A stretch of DNA of 19,031 bases from an archaeon (GCA_016550425.1 JABXGS010000197.1:1-19031), one strand, 5' to 3'; shown: positions 1-7,598, numbered from the stretch's first letter. Notes: generated by a model from the letters alone, not told the origin. A program made the numbers and translations.

Positions 1-1284
1 CAGGCCGAAGCTTATCTGACATCAAGGAAGCAAATTAGTGTTCAAGTTGAAAGGGGGGCAATTAAGTCTGCTGAGGAAAAACATGATTTAGGTTGTGCTA
101 TTAGAGCAGTTTTGGACAAGAAATTAGGATTTGCATATACATCTACAATTAATCAAGAGGATATTCAAGCAAGAACTAGAGATGCTATTAATTTAGCCAA
201 AGTGTCTCTTCCTGACATCGAATTTCACAGTTTTCCTGAACACAGTAATGTCTACCGTGAAGTGTCAGGAATTTACGATAATAAATTATCCACACTAACG
301 TCAGAACAGGCAATAGCGCTCATCTTTCGGGCAGTAGATTCATGTCGAGCTCATCTGAAAAAAAAGCGGGTCGTGATTCAAGGTGGACTTACAATTCAAT
401 CAAAAGAGACAGTAATTATCAATTCATTGGGTGTCTCAGGAATCTATCGGGACACACATATTGATCTCTCAGTGGATCCTACAATAAAAGAAGATGGTCG
501 CCAAGCATCGAGTTTTGAGTTCCAAATTTCACGAAGCCTCTCAAGGGCTAATCCTGAATGGATTGGCGAAAGTGCAGCTAGAAATGCTCAACGGCTGTGG
601 CACCCAAAGACAATCCAAGAACGTCAACTTCCCGTAATCTTTTCTCCTATGGCTATCGACTTTCTCTTCAGGATTGGATTTGGAGACGCCTTTAATGCCG
701 AAGAAGTCCAAATGAAGCGTTCATTTTTAGCGGATTTCGCAAATACCTCGATTGCTCCTGAGTTTTTCAATATCAGTGATAATGCACTGCTGTCTAAAGG
801 AAATAGGTCTAGACCGTTTGATGCTGAAGGTGTTCCCTCTCAAAATAATAAAATCATCTCAAAAGGGGTGCTAATGCATTTTCTTCACAACTCCTATACT
901 GCAAATAAAGCTCAAGTTCCGAATACAGGTAACGCTAGTCGTGAATCCTATCAAAACTTTCCCACAATTTCTCCTACAAACTTGGTCATTACTCCAGGTC
1001 GTGGAACTCTTGAGGACCTAATCTCTCAAATTGGGAAGGGCATTCTTTGCCGAGTTACGTTTGACAAACCTAACATTAGCACTGGGGATTTCAGTGCCCT
1101 TATCATGGAGGGCTTTTATTTCGATAAAGGTGAAATTAAACATCCTGTAAAGAACACTCTCATTGGGATCAATATGCGCGATTTCTTTCAGAAAATTACG
1201 CTCATAGGGGCTGACGCTCGCTCTCTAAATACCGCTATAACGCCGTCTGTAGCCATCGAATCTGCGAAAATCACTTCTGGATAA
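1..1284 (+). CDS. TldE/PmbA-family protein (modulator of DNA gyrase family), 5' end cut by window
   Basis: The frame is open from base 1, so the true start is upstream; an in-frame TTG at 112 is internal. About 427 residues are visible. The first residues match the TldD/PmbA N-terminal domain (AEAYLTSRKQISVQVERG, then GCAIR and KKLGFAYTS). The C-terminal half has family landmarks: LPVIFSP, a Ser-Phe-Leu stretch, PFDAEGVPS, GVLMHFLHNSYTANK, TGNASRES and SPTNLVITPG. The HExxxH zinc motif that marks the catalytic TldD partner is not in the visible part, so this is most likely the TldE/PmbA-type subunit. In the known family, TldD and TldE form a heterodimeric metalloprotease that degrades unfolded peptides and matures some peptide products. 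A tldD gene would be expected just upstream, outside the window. It converges on the next gene with 16 bp between stop codons. Confidence 0.93.
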   Translation, partial: QAEAYLTSRKQISVQVERGAIKSAEEKHDLGCAIRAVLDKKLGFAYTSTINQEDIQARTRDAINLAKVSLPDIEFHSFPEHSNVYREVSGIYDNKLSTLTSEQAIALIFRAVDSCRAHLKKKRVVIQGGLTIQSKETVIINSLGVSGIYRDTHIDLSVDPTIKEDGRQASSFEFQISRSLSRANPEWIGESAARNAQRLWHPKTIQERQLPVIFSPMAIDFLFRIGFGDAFNAEEVQMKRSFLADFANTSIAPEFFNISDNALLSKGNRSRPFDAEGVPSQNNKIISKGVLMHFLHNSYTANKAQVPNTGNASRESYQNFPTISPTNLVITPGRGTLEDLISQIGKGILCRVTFDKPNISTGDFSALIMEGFYFDKGEIKHPVKNTLIGINMRDFFQKITLIGADARSLNTAITPSVAIESAKITSG

Positions 1285-1300
1285 ATTCGCCTATTTTGGC

Positions 1301-2212
1301 TCATTGATTTGTTGCAGTGTAATAGTAGATTGGTGTGTATTTTGCTTGGTTCGGGGTAAAGGTATCTTTACAATTCACGCATCCAAGTAGGTAATCTGGG
1401 TGTTTCGGATGGCTCTGACATGTGACACAATGGAAGACCTTACCGAGTGTGCGATACGTTCCTGGTGACAAGGAGATTTTGCACTCGGGGCAGACAAGCC
1501 CTGAGGAAGAAGAGAAGGCTTCAATAAAGGCGGTGTGGTTGCAAATGAAATGTTCCAAGGCGATACCGGATTCTAAGGTTGGAAGGCCACATTTGGGACA
1601 GTAAGCATGTAAGAGAACTTGGTGGCTACGGCATTTTGGACATGTTATTATATTACCACAAATTCGACCTTGTATCAGACCAGCCGACATCATGGTGGTT
1701 AAGAGCCCATTGGTGTCCTCTGTTGATTTGCCCATAATTTCTTCAGCTAAAGGATATCTGTACCCATATTTTAGAGACCAAGCTGGGCGTAAGGGTTCTT
1801 GAGACCGTTGGAGCTCTTCTAAGAGCTCTTGGACTTCAGATTTAGCACATAAGGTTTTTCGAATTTGATCATTAGTTTTTGAAACAATCGCGTTATAAAT
1901 CTCTAAGAGCTTTGCTTGGTCAATTTTTCCGTCATGGTTGAAGTTGCTGAGTACTTGTTCCATTGGTTCCCCAAAGTCTTTCTGTCGTTCTTTTGGGGAT
2001 AATAGAATGCAGTATAAATAGGGTGGATTTAGGTAGGTCACCCACGTTCGGTCCTTGACTGTGATGCCCGTGAAGCCTTTGGCTATCATTGTTCTCGTTG
2101 TGAATAGGACAATAGTTTCATCTTGAGATACTTCAAGTGTACTTGGGATAACAAATTTGATGATTGGACCCATTTTTGCATCGAATTCAAGAAGAACAGT
2201 ACCACGTGGGAT
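1301..2212 (-). CDS. Longin-like N-terminal module fused to TackOD1-like zinc-ribbon output domain
   Basis: I extend this gene beyond the ATG at 2173 because the 13 upstream in-frame residues (IPRGTVLLEFDAK) complete a module shared with the proteins at 14128 and 17911. A TGA lies just upstream, so the start must be non-canonical: ATC at 2212-2210, five bases after a G-rich SD-like run (complement of 2218-2226). The product is 303 residues. Residues 1-100 show a beta-beta-alpha-beta-beta-beta-alpha pattern like longin or roadblock folds. The middle is helical and winged-helix-like (EEIMGKSTEDTNGLLTTMMS). The C-terminus has CPKC..CPKC, a conserved H-F-x-C, CPEC, CVTC and CVNC pairs, in the order expected for a TackOD1 output domain. 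Such domains are known as predicted signal-output modules in archaea; the exact role is unknown. Likely a cytoplasmic regulator binding nucleic acid or protein. The start is the uncertain part; the ORF itself is solid. Confidence 0.85.
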   Translation of the reverse strand: MPRGTVLLEFDAKMGPIIKFVIPSTLEVSQDETIVLFTTRTMIAKGFTGITVKDRTWVTYLNPPYLYCILLSPKERQKDFGEPMEQVLSNFNHDGKIDQAKLLEIYNAIVSKTNDQIRKTLCAKSEVQELLEELQRSQEPLRPAWSLKYGYRYPLAEEIMGKSTEDTNGLLTTMMSAGLIQGRICGNIITCPKCRSHQVLLHAYCPKCGLPTLESGIALEHFICNHTAFIEAFSSSSGLVCPECKISLSPGTYRTLGKVFHCVTCQSHPKHPDYLLGCVNCKDTFTPNQAKYTPIYYYTATNQ

Positions 2213-2287
2213 AGTATCCCCCCCTCAACATTTCATTTGTTTTGAATCTAGCCGCAACATCTCTGGTGAGCCACATTCTATTATGCA

Positions 2288-2464
2288 ATGAACCTGCGTT
2301 CATCTTCTTTCCTCTACTCTGACATTCAGGGTAAAGGCGTTATTCCGCGTGAGTATGGTTTTACAGGCTCCAGGGATCGGGTGATCCTTTATCGCCCGGT
2401 GGATAGACTTGCATTGAGTAATCACATCGAATTAGTAGTGAATGTGAGATGTGTTAAAAGATAG
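2288..2464 (+). CDS. Possible small ORF, 58 residues, unknown
   Basis: An ATG-initiated frame of 58 codons ends at TAG. The C-terminal half reads as protein-like (DRVILYRPVDRLALSNHIE, then LVVNVRCVKR), with alternating hydrophobic residues and charged turns. No good SD sits before the ATG; the nearest purine run (GGTGA, 2265-2269) is about 18 bases away. I recognise no family. It could equally be a chance frame or a gene remnant, and the hairpin at 2376-2400 lies inside it. Confidence 0.22.
   Translation: MNLRSSSFLYSDIQGKGVIPREYGFTGSRDRVILYRPVDRLALSNHIELVVNVRCVKR
2376..2400. repeat. Hairpin-forming inverted repeat
   Basis: ATCGGGTGAT and ATCGCCCGGT flank a CCTTT loop. Read as RNA on the plus strand they form a ten-base-pair stem with two G-U pairs. 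A second, nested pairing GGATC/GATCC (2374-2378 with 2383-2387) competes with it. No T-run follows, so it does not look like a simple terminator. It may be a structured leader element or a consequence of coding in the small ORF. Confidence 0.4.
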
Positions 2465-2631
2465 TTCAAAAAGACCTCTCGAGCCTTAGAATGGAATTTG
2501 GGTTGAAATCTGGCTGAGATTCGATATGAAAAGGCTAATTTTCTCTTAGAACAAAAAACTAGGTGTATTTTACTCTCTAAATCAACAATTAAGTATCATG
2601 CCTTAGGAAAAATGTAAAAAAACCTAAAGGC

Positions 2632-2646
2632 TTTCATTAAATCCTG
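2632..2646 (+). promoter_or_regulatory. Possible TATA element for the 2691 gene
   Basis: An A/T-rich TTTCATTAAAT stretch is centred about 52 bases before the start codon. That is similar to the 45-56 base TATA-to-start distance seen for the genes at 8031, 16131 and 17911. The match to an archaeal TATA box is only approximate. Confidence 0.3.
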
Positions 2647-2690
2647 CTTTCTCATGAAGACACGAAACGACATTACTACTGAAGTGAAGT

Positions 2691-4094
2691 GTGTTGCTTA
2701 AATCTATCAGTCACCCACTTCGACCTATCATTGAGAAAATCTTGAAACGTGCAAAACCTGAGAGTGAAAGACCAGAGTTGAAACGGCTTCTAACAAACAT
2801 TTTACTTTATATTAAAAGAGTGGAGCTTGGCGAATTAACACCAGAAGAAAAGCGTTTTCCGGGCGTACCGCGCTTCCATTTTCTAGCCTTAGCACCTTCA
2901 ACCCAACTCGCATCAATATTCTATGATCAAATACGAATTATCCATGACTATAATATACAATCCGCATCGAGAATTCGAGAAATACTGATACATCGACGGG
3001 GCGGGTTTTGGCCACAGGTCTACTCATCGAATCAAGTCGAAATTTTAGAGTTATTAAGTAATAATCCCACACTTAACGTATCACAGCTTAGCCACATAAC
3101 TGGGAGATCTCGTCCAACCCTTACAAAGATTCTGAATCAGTTACGTAATAGCTTTGGTCTTCGGCAAGGCTATACAGTAAATACGAGTAAGTTTAAGCTA
3201 GTTAGATTCAGTGTTGTTTTTCGCACTAAATCCTTTGAAGCGTCACAGGCATTAGAAAAATGGGTTCTGGATGATAAACCGCCATTTATTGGAAATATTA
3301 TTTTTGATTTAAACTATCGAAATGGGTTCATCGTCTATTTGGTACCTTTACAGCAACGAGCGATTCGACTTTTTTACAAACGAGTGGATTGGCTAACCCG
3401 TAAGTTCTTTCAACACGTTCAGGTTCACCGTATATTCGCGTTGTTCTGGAAAGCACGGTTTGATGTTTATGATACAGAAAATGGTCGTTGGCAAATCCCG
3501 GAGATTCTCAAAAATTATCCGCATTCGTTTTTCAATGAATCTATCGCCTCAAATAAGGTGGATTTTCAGCGTTGTATTAGAATGGAAGCACCGCTTCGAT
3601 TTTCCCGCATTGATTATCTTCTAGCTAATTCCGATGTTATTGGTGGGTCTGCAATCCGAGGAAAACGTGAATTTCTCAGACGTTTTGATTATCATTTATC
3701 TGCGAATGTAGTGTGGTCTCGTTTCAAGCATCTGAAAGAAAATGGAGCTGTTGTTCCCTATGTCGTATTTGCAGGCGCTGGTCTAGAAGATTTTGTTTGC
3801 CTTTGTCTTTACTGTGATGCAGAGGTTCAAAGATTTATCAAATCGTTTGCAATGTTTCTACCATTCTCCTACGTCTATATTACTGAGAAGGGTGTTGGAT
3901 TGTTTTTCAAACGTCCTTTAGGATGGAGTGCAATTGTTAATAGGATTATCAAAGAAACACCCAAGTTATCGGGTGTAGATGATTTTATGGTTGTGCATCA
4001 AGAAAGCCAATCAGGAATACACTTAGGTTACGAAATATACTCTCGATGGAATGAAAAAAGACAATATTGGGAGTTTAAAGAAAAGGAGATCTGA
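2691..4094 (+). CDS. Tandem winged-helix/RAM-like transcriptional regulator (paralog 1)
   Basis: 467 residues. Starts at GTG 2691; a TGA lies six bases upstream in frame, so only GTG 2691 or TTG 2694 can begin it. After a helical N-terminal region (1-105) come two similar units. Unit 1 is a winged helix (about 113-165: VEILELLSNN, SQLSHITGRSRPTLTKIL) followed by an alpha/beta RAM-like domain (about 170-252). Unit 2 is a winged helix (about 303-360: FSRIDYLLANS, then WSRFKHLKENGAVVPYVVF) followed by a second RAM-like domain (about 365-437). This resembles two Lrp/AsnC-type subunits fused in one chain, which would place two DNA-binding and two effector domains in each monomer. It is clearly paralogous to the gene at 4779: shared positions include L..L....G, FRT, LEKWV, FD.YD and LEDF/FEDI. 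Ligand and targets are unknown. Confidence 0.85.
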   Translation: MLLKSISHPLRPIIEKILKRAKPESERPELKRLLTNILLYIKRVELGELTPEEKRFPGVPRFHFLALAPSTQLASIFYDQIRIIHDYNIQSASRIREILIHRRGGFWPQVYSSNQVEILELLSNNPTLNVSQLSHITGRSRPTLTKILNQLRNSFGLRQGYTVNTSKFKLVRFSVVFRTKSFEASQALEKWVLDDKPPFIGNIIFDLNYRNGFIVYLVPLQQRAIRLFYKRVDWLTRKFFQHVQVHRIFALFWKARFDVYDTENGRWQIPEILKNYPHSFFNESIASNKVDFQRCIRMEAPLRFSRIDYLLANSDVIGGSAIRGKREFLRRFDYHLSANVVWSRFKHLKENGAVVPYVVFAGAGLEDFVCLCLYCDAEVQRFIKSFAMFLPFSYVYITEKGVGLFFKRPLGWSAIVNRIIKETPKLSGVDDFMVVHQESQSGIHLGYEIYSRWNEKRQYWEFKEKEI

Positions 4095-4147
4095 AAAACT
4101 ATTTTCTCTTCTAAAGATGAGTTGAAACCGAATACTAGCACTCAGTG

Positions 4148-4175
4148 GTGGGCATTCTAGTAATAGAACGCCCAC
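4148..4175. terminator. Strong hairpin between convergent genes
   Basis: GTGGGC (4148-4153) pairs with GCCCAC (4170-4175), and TTCTA (4155-4159) pairs with TAGAA (4164-4168) across a GTAA loop, with a single A/C mismatch between them. A short T-run follows on the plus strand. It lies between convergent genes, so it may act as a bidirectional transcript end. Archaeal termination depends mainly on T-runs, so the terminator role is inferred. Confidence 0.5.
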
Positions 4176-4193
4176 TTTCTGAATGCCTAGTGT

Positions 4194-4472
4194 CTAATCC
4201 GGGCAGTCAATTCTCAGCCTTACTCCCCCGTGTTCAGATGGCCGTATGGAAATACGTTCCGGCGAATGAATGTTGAAATCTCGTGCGAGTACTCGTAAGA
4301 ACAAACGGCAAAGTGCAGCCAATTGGCGAGATGCCTCCCACTGGGAAAATTGATTGACGTGAATGTATTGTGTCTTCTCTTCACACAGGTTGAAACTTTG
4401 ATCAGACGTCTCAACAGGAGACATCTTAAACTGTGCTATGTCGACCGTATCGTTTTCGATTGGTTCGGTCAT
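4194..4472 (-). CDS. Small uncharacterised protein, 92 residues
   Basis: The ATG start is preceded by GGTGG nine bases upstream, an acceptable SD. The product is acidic at the N-terminus (MTEPIENDTVDI) and ends in a basic, beta-rich tail (ERISIRPSEHGGVRLRIDC). The middle (SQWEASRQLAALCRLFLRVL) looks like an amphipathic helix. I do not recognise a family. The frame stays open for about 78 bases above the ATG and that extension also looks protein-like (KHEKYWWILHMTEP), but no canonical start codon is present there. A TATA-like CTTATATTATTTACC lies on this strand at 4567-4581. It is the only good candidate between the two large regulators, but it could still be a chance frame. Confidence 0.45.
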   Translation of the reverse strand: MTEPIENDTVDIAQFKMSPVETSDQSFNLCEEKTQYIHVNQFSQWEASRQLAALCRLFLRVLARDFNIHSPERISIRPSEHGGVRLRIDCPD

Positions 4473-4507
4473 ATGAAGTATCCACCAATATTTTTCATGC
4501 TTCGGCA

Positions 4508-4568
4508 GGGTTAGGCTGAAGGGTTGTGCTTGTTTCCCTAACCCCGTTCGTTATAGAGAATGGTTAGG
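4508..4568. repeat. Three copies of GGTTAGG / CCTAACC
   Basis: GGGTTAGG (4508-4515) and CCTAACCC (4537-4544) form a perfect eight-base inverted repeat. A third copy, GGTTAGG, sits at 4562-4568 in the first orientation, just beside the minus-strand TATA-like element. The arrangement could be a regulator binding cluster or an RNA hairpin. Confidence 0.5.
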
Positions 4569-4721
4569 TAAATAATATAAGAGAAGATTCTAACACGAAT
4601 CGTTTCCTGATTCTAGATTTAAAGTCCAATCTGATAAGCTTTGGATTGAAAATCCGTTAAAAACTGTTAATACCCCTATTCACTCGTTTTCCTTCCTTTT
4701 TTCGAATATTGATTTTAGCTA

Positions 4722-4738
4722 ATTCGGAAATTCCGAAT
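4722..4738. promoter_or_regulatory. Perfect 17-bp palindrome, candidate operator
   Basis: ATTCGGAA-A-TTCCGAAT is a perfect inverted repeat, eight bases each side of one central base. It starts three bases after an ATTTTAG TATA-like element and ends 40 bases before the start of the second tandem regulator. That position is where a dimeric winged-helix protein could block or recruit the basal machinery. Control by the adjacent regulator itself is a natural guess but unproven. Confidence 0.6.
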
Positions 4739-4778
4739 ACCTACAAGCGTGTTTGGGCAATATTTTCTTTCAACCTAA

Positions 4779-6224
4779 ATGTTAAAAGAAGGCACCCTGG
4801 GATTACTTGCTGCAGGTCTTGGGATGGCTGATTATCGTAACATTCTAGAAGTGCGGAGCCAGCGAATCCTTGCTGCAATAGGTTCAACTACTGACCGTGA
4901 AAAAGCAACGCCCTTCTTAGAAGACATAATACGCTATGTTGTTGCAGCCTTTGAAGGCGAAGCTACATTTCAAGAAGGAGTACAATCATTCAAGCCACTA
5001 GTGCCGATTCTTAATGGACCACTCTCGTATGAAATTGCCACTGAACTCGACTACCGGTTACGGCTTCTTGCGGAATACCAACTCCCTGTATTTGAGCGAA
5101 TTTTTGGTTTCTTAACATCCGGGTTGAATACCCTTACATCTGCAACTTTAAGACGTCACCATATTTCATTCATTAAACTAGTAAACGAAAACCCGAATCA
5201 GGGCGTAGTTACCTTATCTCGGCAATTGAAGGTTAGCCCGCGTACTGTGAGAAAGAATCAACAAAATTTATCCAACCAGTATGGCCTTCGTATTGCTGGA
5301 ATTTTAGATGTCCCACGGTTTGGGCTTTCCCATTTTGGTGTGCATTTTCGTACTCGTGGAATTGATTATGCTTATAATTTTGAAAAATGGGTTCGAAACC
5401 CGTCCAATGCCCTTGAACTTTCTCCCTTTCTATTAGGCTATGGTATTAACCCCAATCATTTTGATGGCTACTGCTCCTTTTTTGTTCCCGACAGGATACA
5501 TTCCTTAAAAAGAATGGAGAGAAAATTAAAATGGCTTGAACAGGAATTTTTCGAGTCGATGACCATTCTGAAAATAATGGGTACTTTTTCGAATGTAAGC
5601 TTTGATTCTTATGATTATGTTTCTCAGAGTTGGTCAATATCTGCCGATTTAAGTACAGAGGGTACTCTTAGTTTCATCAAGGAACGCGGTCCTCAATTTT
5701 CATTACCTCGGGGAGTTCATTATTCAACAAAAATTAGTCGATTTCATGAGGTTGATTGGCTTCTTGCCCTCATGTATTGTACCGGGTTTCTTCAGAAAGC
5801 TGAACGTGTTACCACTCTGGCACGGTACGGATTTCCTTTAGCTGAAAAAACGGTTTGGGCTCATGAGCGTAGGCTCATCAGAAGTCGAACTCTCCTGCCA
5901 ACAATCATGTTTAGTAATTTAGCCTTTGAAGACATTATCTGCATTATAATTCAGTGCGAAGAGCAGTTAGTGGCCAATTTAGTTCAAGTAGTAATACAAT
6001 ATGCCTACAGCAGGATCCATCCAACAAATGAGGGTGTTATTTTTTTCATCGGAGTTCCAACCGGAGGTTCAGGTCTAATAAATCACTTAACACGCACTCT
6101 TGTCCAGGAGATAGGTATCCACCAATTTACTGTCCTCCGGCTGAAACAGGACCTTCCCCAAATGCCCTCGTTAAAGACTTATGCCCTATGGGATAACGAA
6201 AGTCAGCAGTGGAAAGGTGAATAG
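4779..6224 (+). CDS. Tandem winged-helix/RAM-like transcriptional regulator (paralog 2)
   Basis: 481 residues from an ATG without a clear SD, so it may be leaderless or have a short leader. Architecture parallels the gene at 2691: helical N-terminal region (1-120), winged helix 1 (about 128-175: ISFIKLVNENP, VTLSRQLKVSPRTVRKNQQ), RAM-like domain 1 (about 183-270), winged helix 2 (about 321-378: VDWLLALMYCTGF, EKTVWAHERRLIRSRTLLP) and RAM-like domain 2 (about 383-455). Like paralog 1 it ends in a short W-rich tail (YALWDNESQQW against YSRWNEKRQYW). The recognition helices differ strongly between the two, so their targets probably differ. The palindrome at 4722-4738 in its promoter suggests specific, perhaps self, regulation. 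The two genes are separated only by a small opposite-strand ORF, consistent with local duplication followed by long divergence. Confidence 0.85.
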   Translation: MLKEGTLGLLAAGLGMADYRNILEVRSQRILAAIGSTTDREKATPFLEDIIRYVVAAFEGEATFQEGVQSFKPLVPILNGPLSYEIATELDYRLRLLAEYQLPVFERIFGFLTSGLNTLTSATLRRHHISFIKLVNENPNQGVVTLSRQLKVSPRTVRKNQQNLSNQYGLRIAGILDVPRFGLSHFGVHFRTRGIDYAYNFEKWVRNPSNALELSPFLLGYGINPNHFDGYCSFFVPDRIHSLKRMERKLKWLEQEFFESMTILKIMGTFSNVSFDSYDYVSQSWSISADLSTEGTLSFIKERGPQFSLPRGVHYSTKISRFHEVDWLLALMYCTGFLQKAERVTTLARYGFPLAEKTVWAHERRLIRSRTLLPTIMFSNLAFEDIICIIIQCEEQLVANLVQVVIQYAYSRIHPTNEGVIFFIGVPTGGSGLINHLTRTLVQEIGIHQFTVLRLKQDLPQMPSLKTYALWDNESQQWKGE

Positions 6225-6314
6225 CTAATTATACGACTATACAATGAATCTGTGTGACCTACTCTTGTCTGGAAGGCTGGGCGTTTTCTCGCTTTTCGAC
6301 TAGTTGTCTTCGAA

Positions 6315-7241
6315 TCAAGGTCTTTTCCGTTTCCACAGGAAGAAAGCTGCTATTCCGACAACGACAATAACTGTAGTGATACCGACTACTATCAGAATTC
6401 CTCCCATGCCAGTGAATGGGTTGGGTGGAGGGCTATATGGTGACTCGTCGATGAGCCATTGAGTTACTTTTTCTAAGAGACTCCACTCTGAATCCGGGTC
6501 ATCCAGGTAGTCATAGCGGGTAGTTCCATCCCTATCGCTGCCTTCTTCGAATTCTGGGTGTGGACCACAAATAAAGGTCGTGCCATGTCCATAGTGTGAA
6601 ACGCACATGGCGACTTCATCATTTGCTGCATAGGACATGACGGGGATGATGTCATCTGAATTAGTTGGGAGGAAATAATGGGAGCCCCAATAAAGTACTT
6701 CATAGGTTGCTGGCTCTTCCGATAAATCAGGGCCCGTGGAGGCTTGGTTAACATTTAACTCAGCAAGTTGGATTCCTGCAGAAATGCCGGGGATGGGATA
6801 TACCCAGTACCCTTCACATAGGTTGAGGTTTCGCGTGGCAAACATCCCGCCACCACAAATGCCAAAGTAGGAGCCTCCATTCTCAACAAATTGTCGGATG
6901 AGTTGAATTCCCACATCACCAAGCATCGCCGTATAAGTGTCCGGAGATCCACCAGGAAACGCCAACAAATCAAGTGTATTTAATATTCCATTGTGAATGC
7001 TCACATGGTCAACCCAGGTCACCGTCGACCCCATCCAGTCTAATAGGCTATACAGGGCGGTTGTGCAATCATCATCTGCACCAACTCCGTTATACACACC
7101 GACTTGAATGTCTGCCAAATCCGTTTGTGCCTGTACACTTAGGTAATCAGGTGTAAGGGGGAGAAGTGAACTGATTAGGGCGAGACTGATTAGAATGTAA
7201 AGCGCCCCTCGAGCTAGTTTGTTGGAATAAATGCTTTTCAA
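6315..7241 (-). CDS. Exported, membrane-anchored class I glutamine-amidotransferase-like protein (BPL_N-like), paralog 1
   Basis: 308 residues. TTG start at 7241, supported by AGAGGAG (complement of 7251-7257) nine bases upstream. An N-terminal signal sequence (about 12-36) is followed by an amidotransferase-like alpha/beta domain (about 44-265), a Pro-rich linker, and a C-terminal membrane helix (about 279-303) with a basic WKRKRP tail. This predicts a type I protein with the domain outside the cell. The nucleophile elbow is intact: F-G-I-C129-G-G-G. A H228-P-E230 motif supplies the other triad residues. The closest known type is the N-terminal domain of biotin-protein-ligase-like proteins; no ATP or synthase partner is seen, so a hydrolase or binding role is likelier than true amidotransfer. 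The paralog at 11770 shares STGPDLSEEP, PHPEFEEG, DPDSEW and the same topology. Substrate unknown. Confidence 0.85.
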   Translation of the reverse strand: MKSIYSNKLARGALYILISLALISSLLPLTPDYLSVQAQTDLADIQVGVYNGVGADDDCTTALYSLLDWMGSTVTWVDHVSIHNGILNTLDLLAFPGGSPDTYTAMLGDVGIQLIRQFVENGGSYFGICGGGMFATRNLNLCEGYWVYPIPGISAGIQLAELNVNQASTGPDLSEEPATYEVLYWGSHYFLPTNSDDIIPVMSYAANDEVAMCVSHYGHGTTFICGPHPEFEEGSDRDGTTRYDYLDDPDSEWSLLEKVTQWLIDESPYSPPPNPFTGMGGILIVVGITTVIVVVGIAAFFLWKRKRP

Positions 7242-7598
7242 TATTGTAGTCTCCTCTGTTATTCGCTGTTCGAGTCCTATTTGAACAAAACTTCACAGTT
7301 ATAGGGGTTTGAACCGAAATAGCCTCAAATATCCTTGTTAGCCGGTAGGTTCGGAATTTCGTACAAACCTCACTAGTCATTGTTCTTTTTCGAACAAATT
7401 GGTGCGAAAACCGGAACGAAAGGTTCATTCAAAGAGAGAGGCCAAGTCCTCGAACATTTCTTCTTCAATAGATCAGATTACGAACTGCTGCACAAGGATG
7501 ATGTTGCGACGGAGTTATGTTGCCAACTCTCAATTTTTTCGAAAAATGGATAAAATACGCTTCATAAGAAGTACTCATCGCTTCAATTTGTGATTACC
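7242..7598. other. Divergent intergenic region
   Basis: These 357 bp separate the minus-strand amidotransferase-like gene from the plus-strand TFB-cyclin gene. They contain TTTGAACAAA (7280-7289) and TTCGAACAAA (7389-7398), and an inverted repeat TTGTTC-N6-GAACAA (7380-7397). On the minus strand, CCTATAAC near 7298-7305 could be the TATA box of the 7241 gene. On the plus strand, GATAAAATA near 7547-7555 could serve the 7599 gene. Short frames here show no family resemblance. Confidence 0.5.

Larger units (their letters stand above)
2213..2690. other. Intergenic region between divergent regulator genes
   Basis: This 478-bp stretch separates two divergently transcribed regulator genes. It holds a G-rich SD-like run for the minus-strand gene (complement of 2218-2226), a possible 58-codon ORF, a strong hairpin at 2376-2400, and an A/T-rich section from about 2560 that should contain the promoter of the plus-strand gene. 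I see no tRNA or repeat array in it. Confidence 0.6.
4473..4778. other. Intergenic region with repeats and palindrome
   Basis: These 306 bp lie between the divergent small ORF and the second tandem regulator. They contain three GGTTAGG-type copies (4508-4568), a TATA-like element on the minus strand (4567-4581), a short inverted repeat (GGATT-GAA-AATCC near 4642-4654), a pyrimidine-rich tract, an ATTTTAG TATA-like element (4712-4718) and the 17-bp palindrome at 4722-4738. Confidence 0.6.

Noticed and set aside
1301..2212. EF-hand-like NFNHDGKID stretch in the TackOD1-like protein
   Set aside because: The loop lacks the first Asp and the Glu at position 12, and there is no flanking helix pair; coincidental similarity.
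7147..7428. 93-codon minus-strand frame overlapping the amidotransferase-like gene start
   Set aside because: It overlaps the signal-peptide region of a well-supported gene in another frame and has no family resemblance.
7399..7593. 64-codon frame upstream of the TFB cyclin gene, possibly the missing N-terminal part of TFB
   Set aside because: No zinc ribbon, B-finger or first cyclin motif in this or the other two frames; composition looks non-coding.
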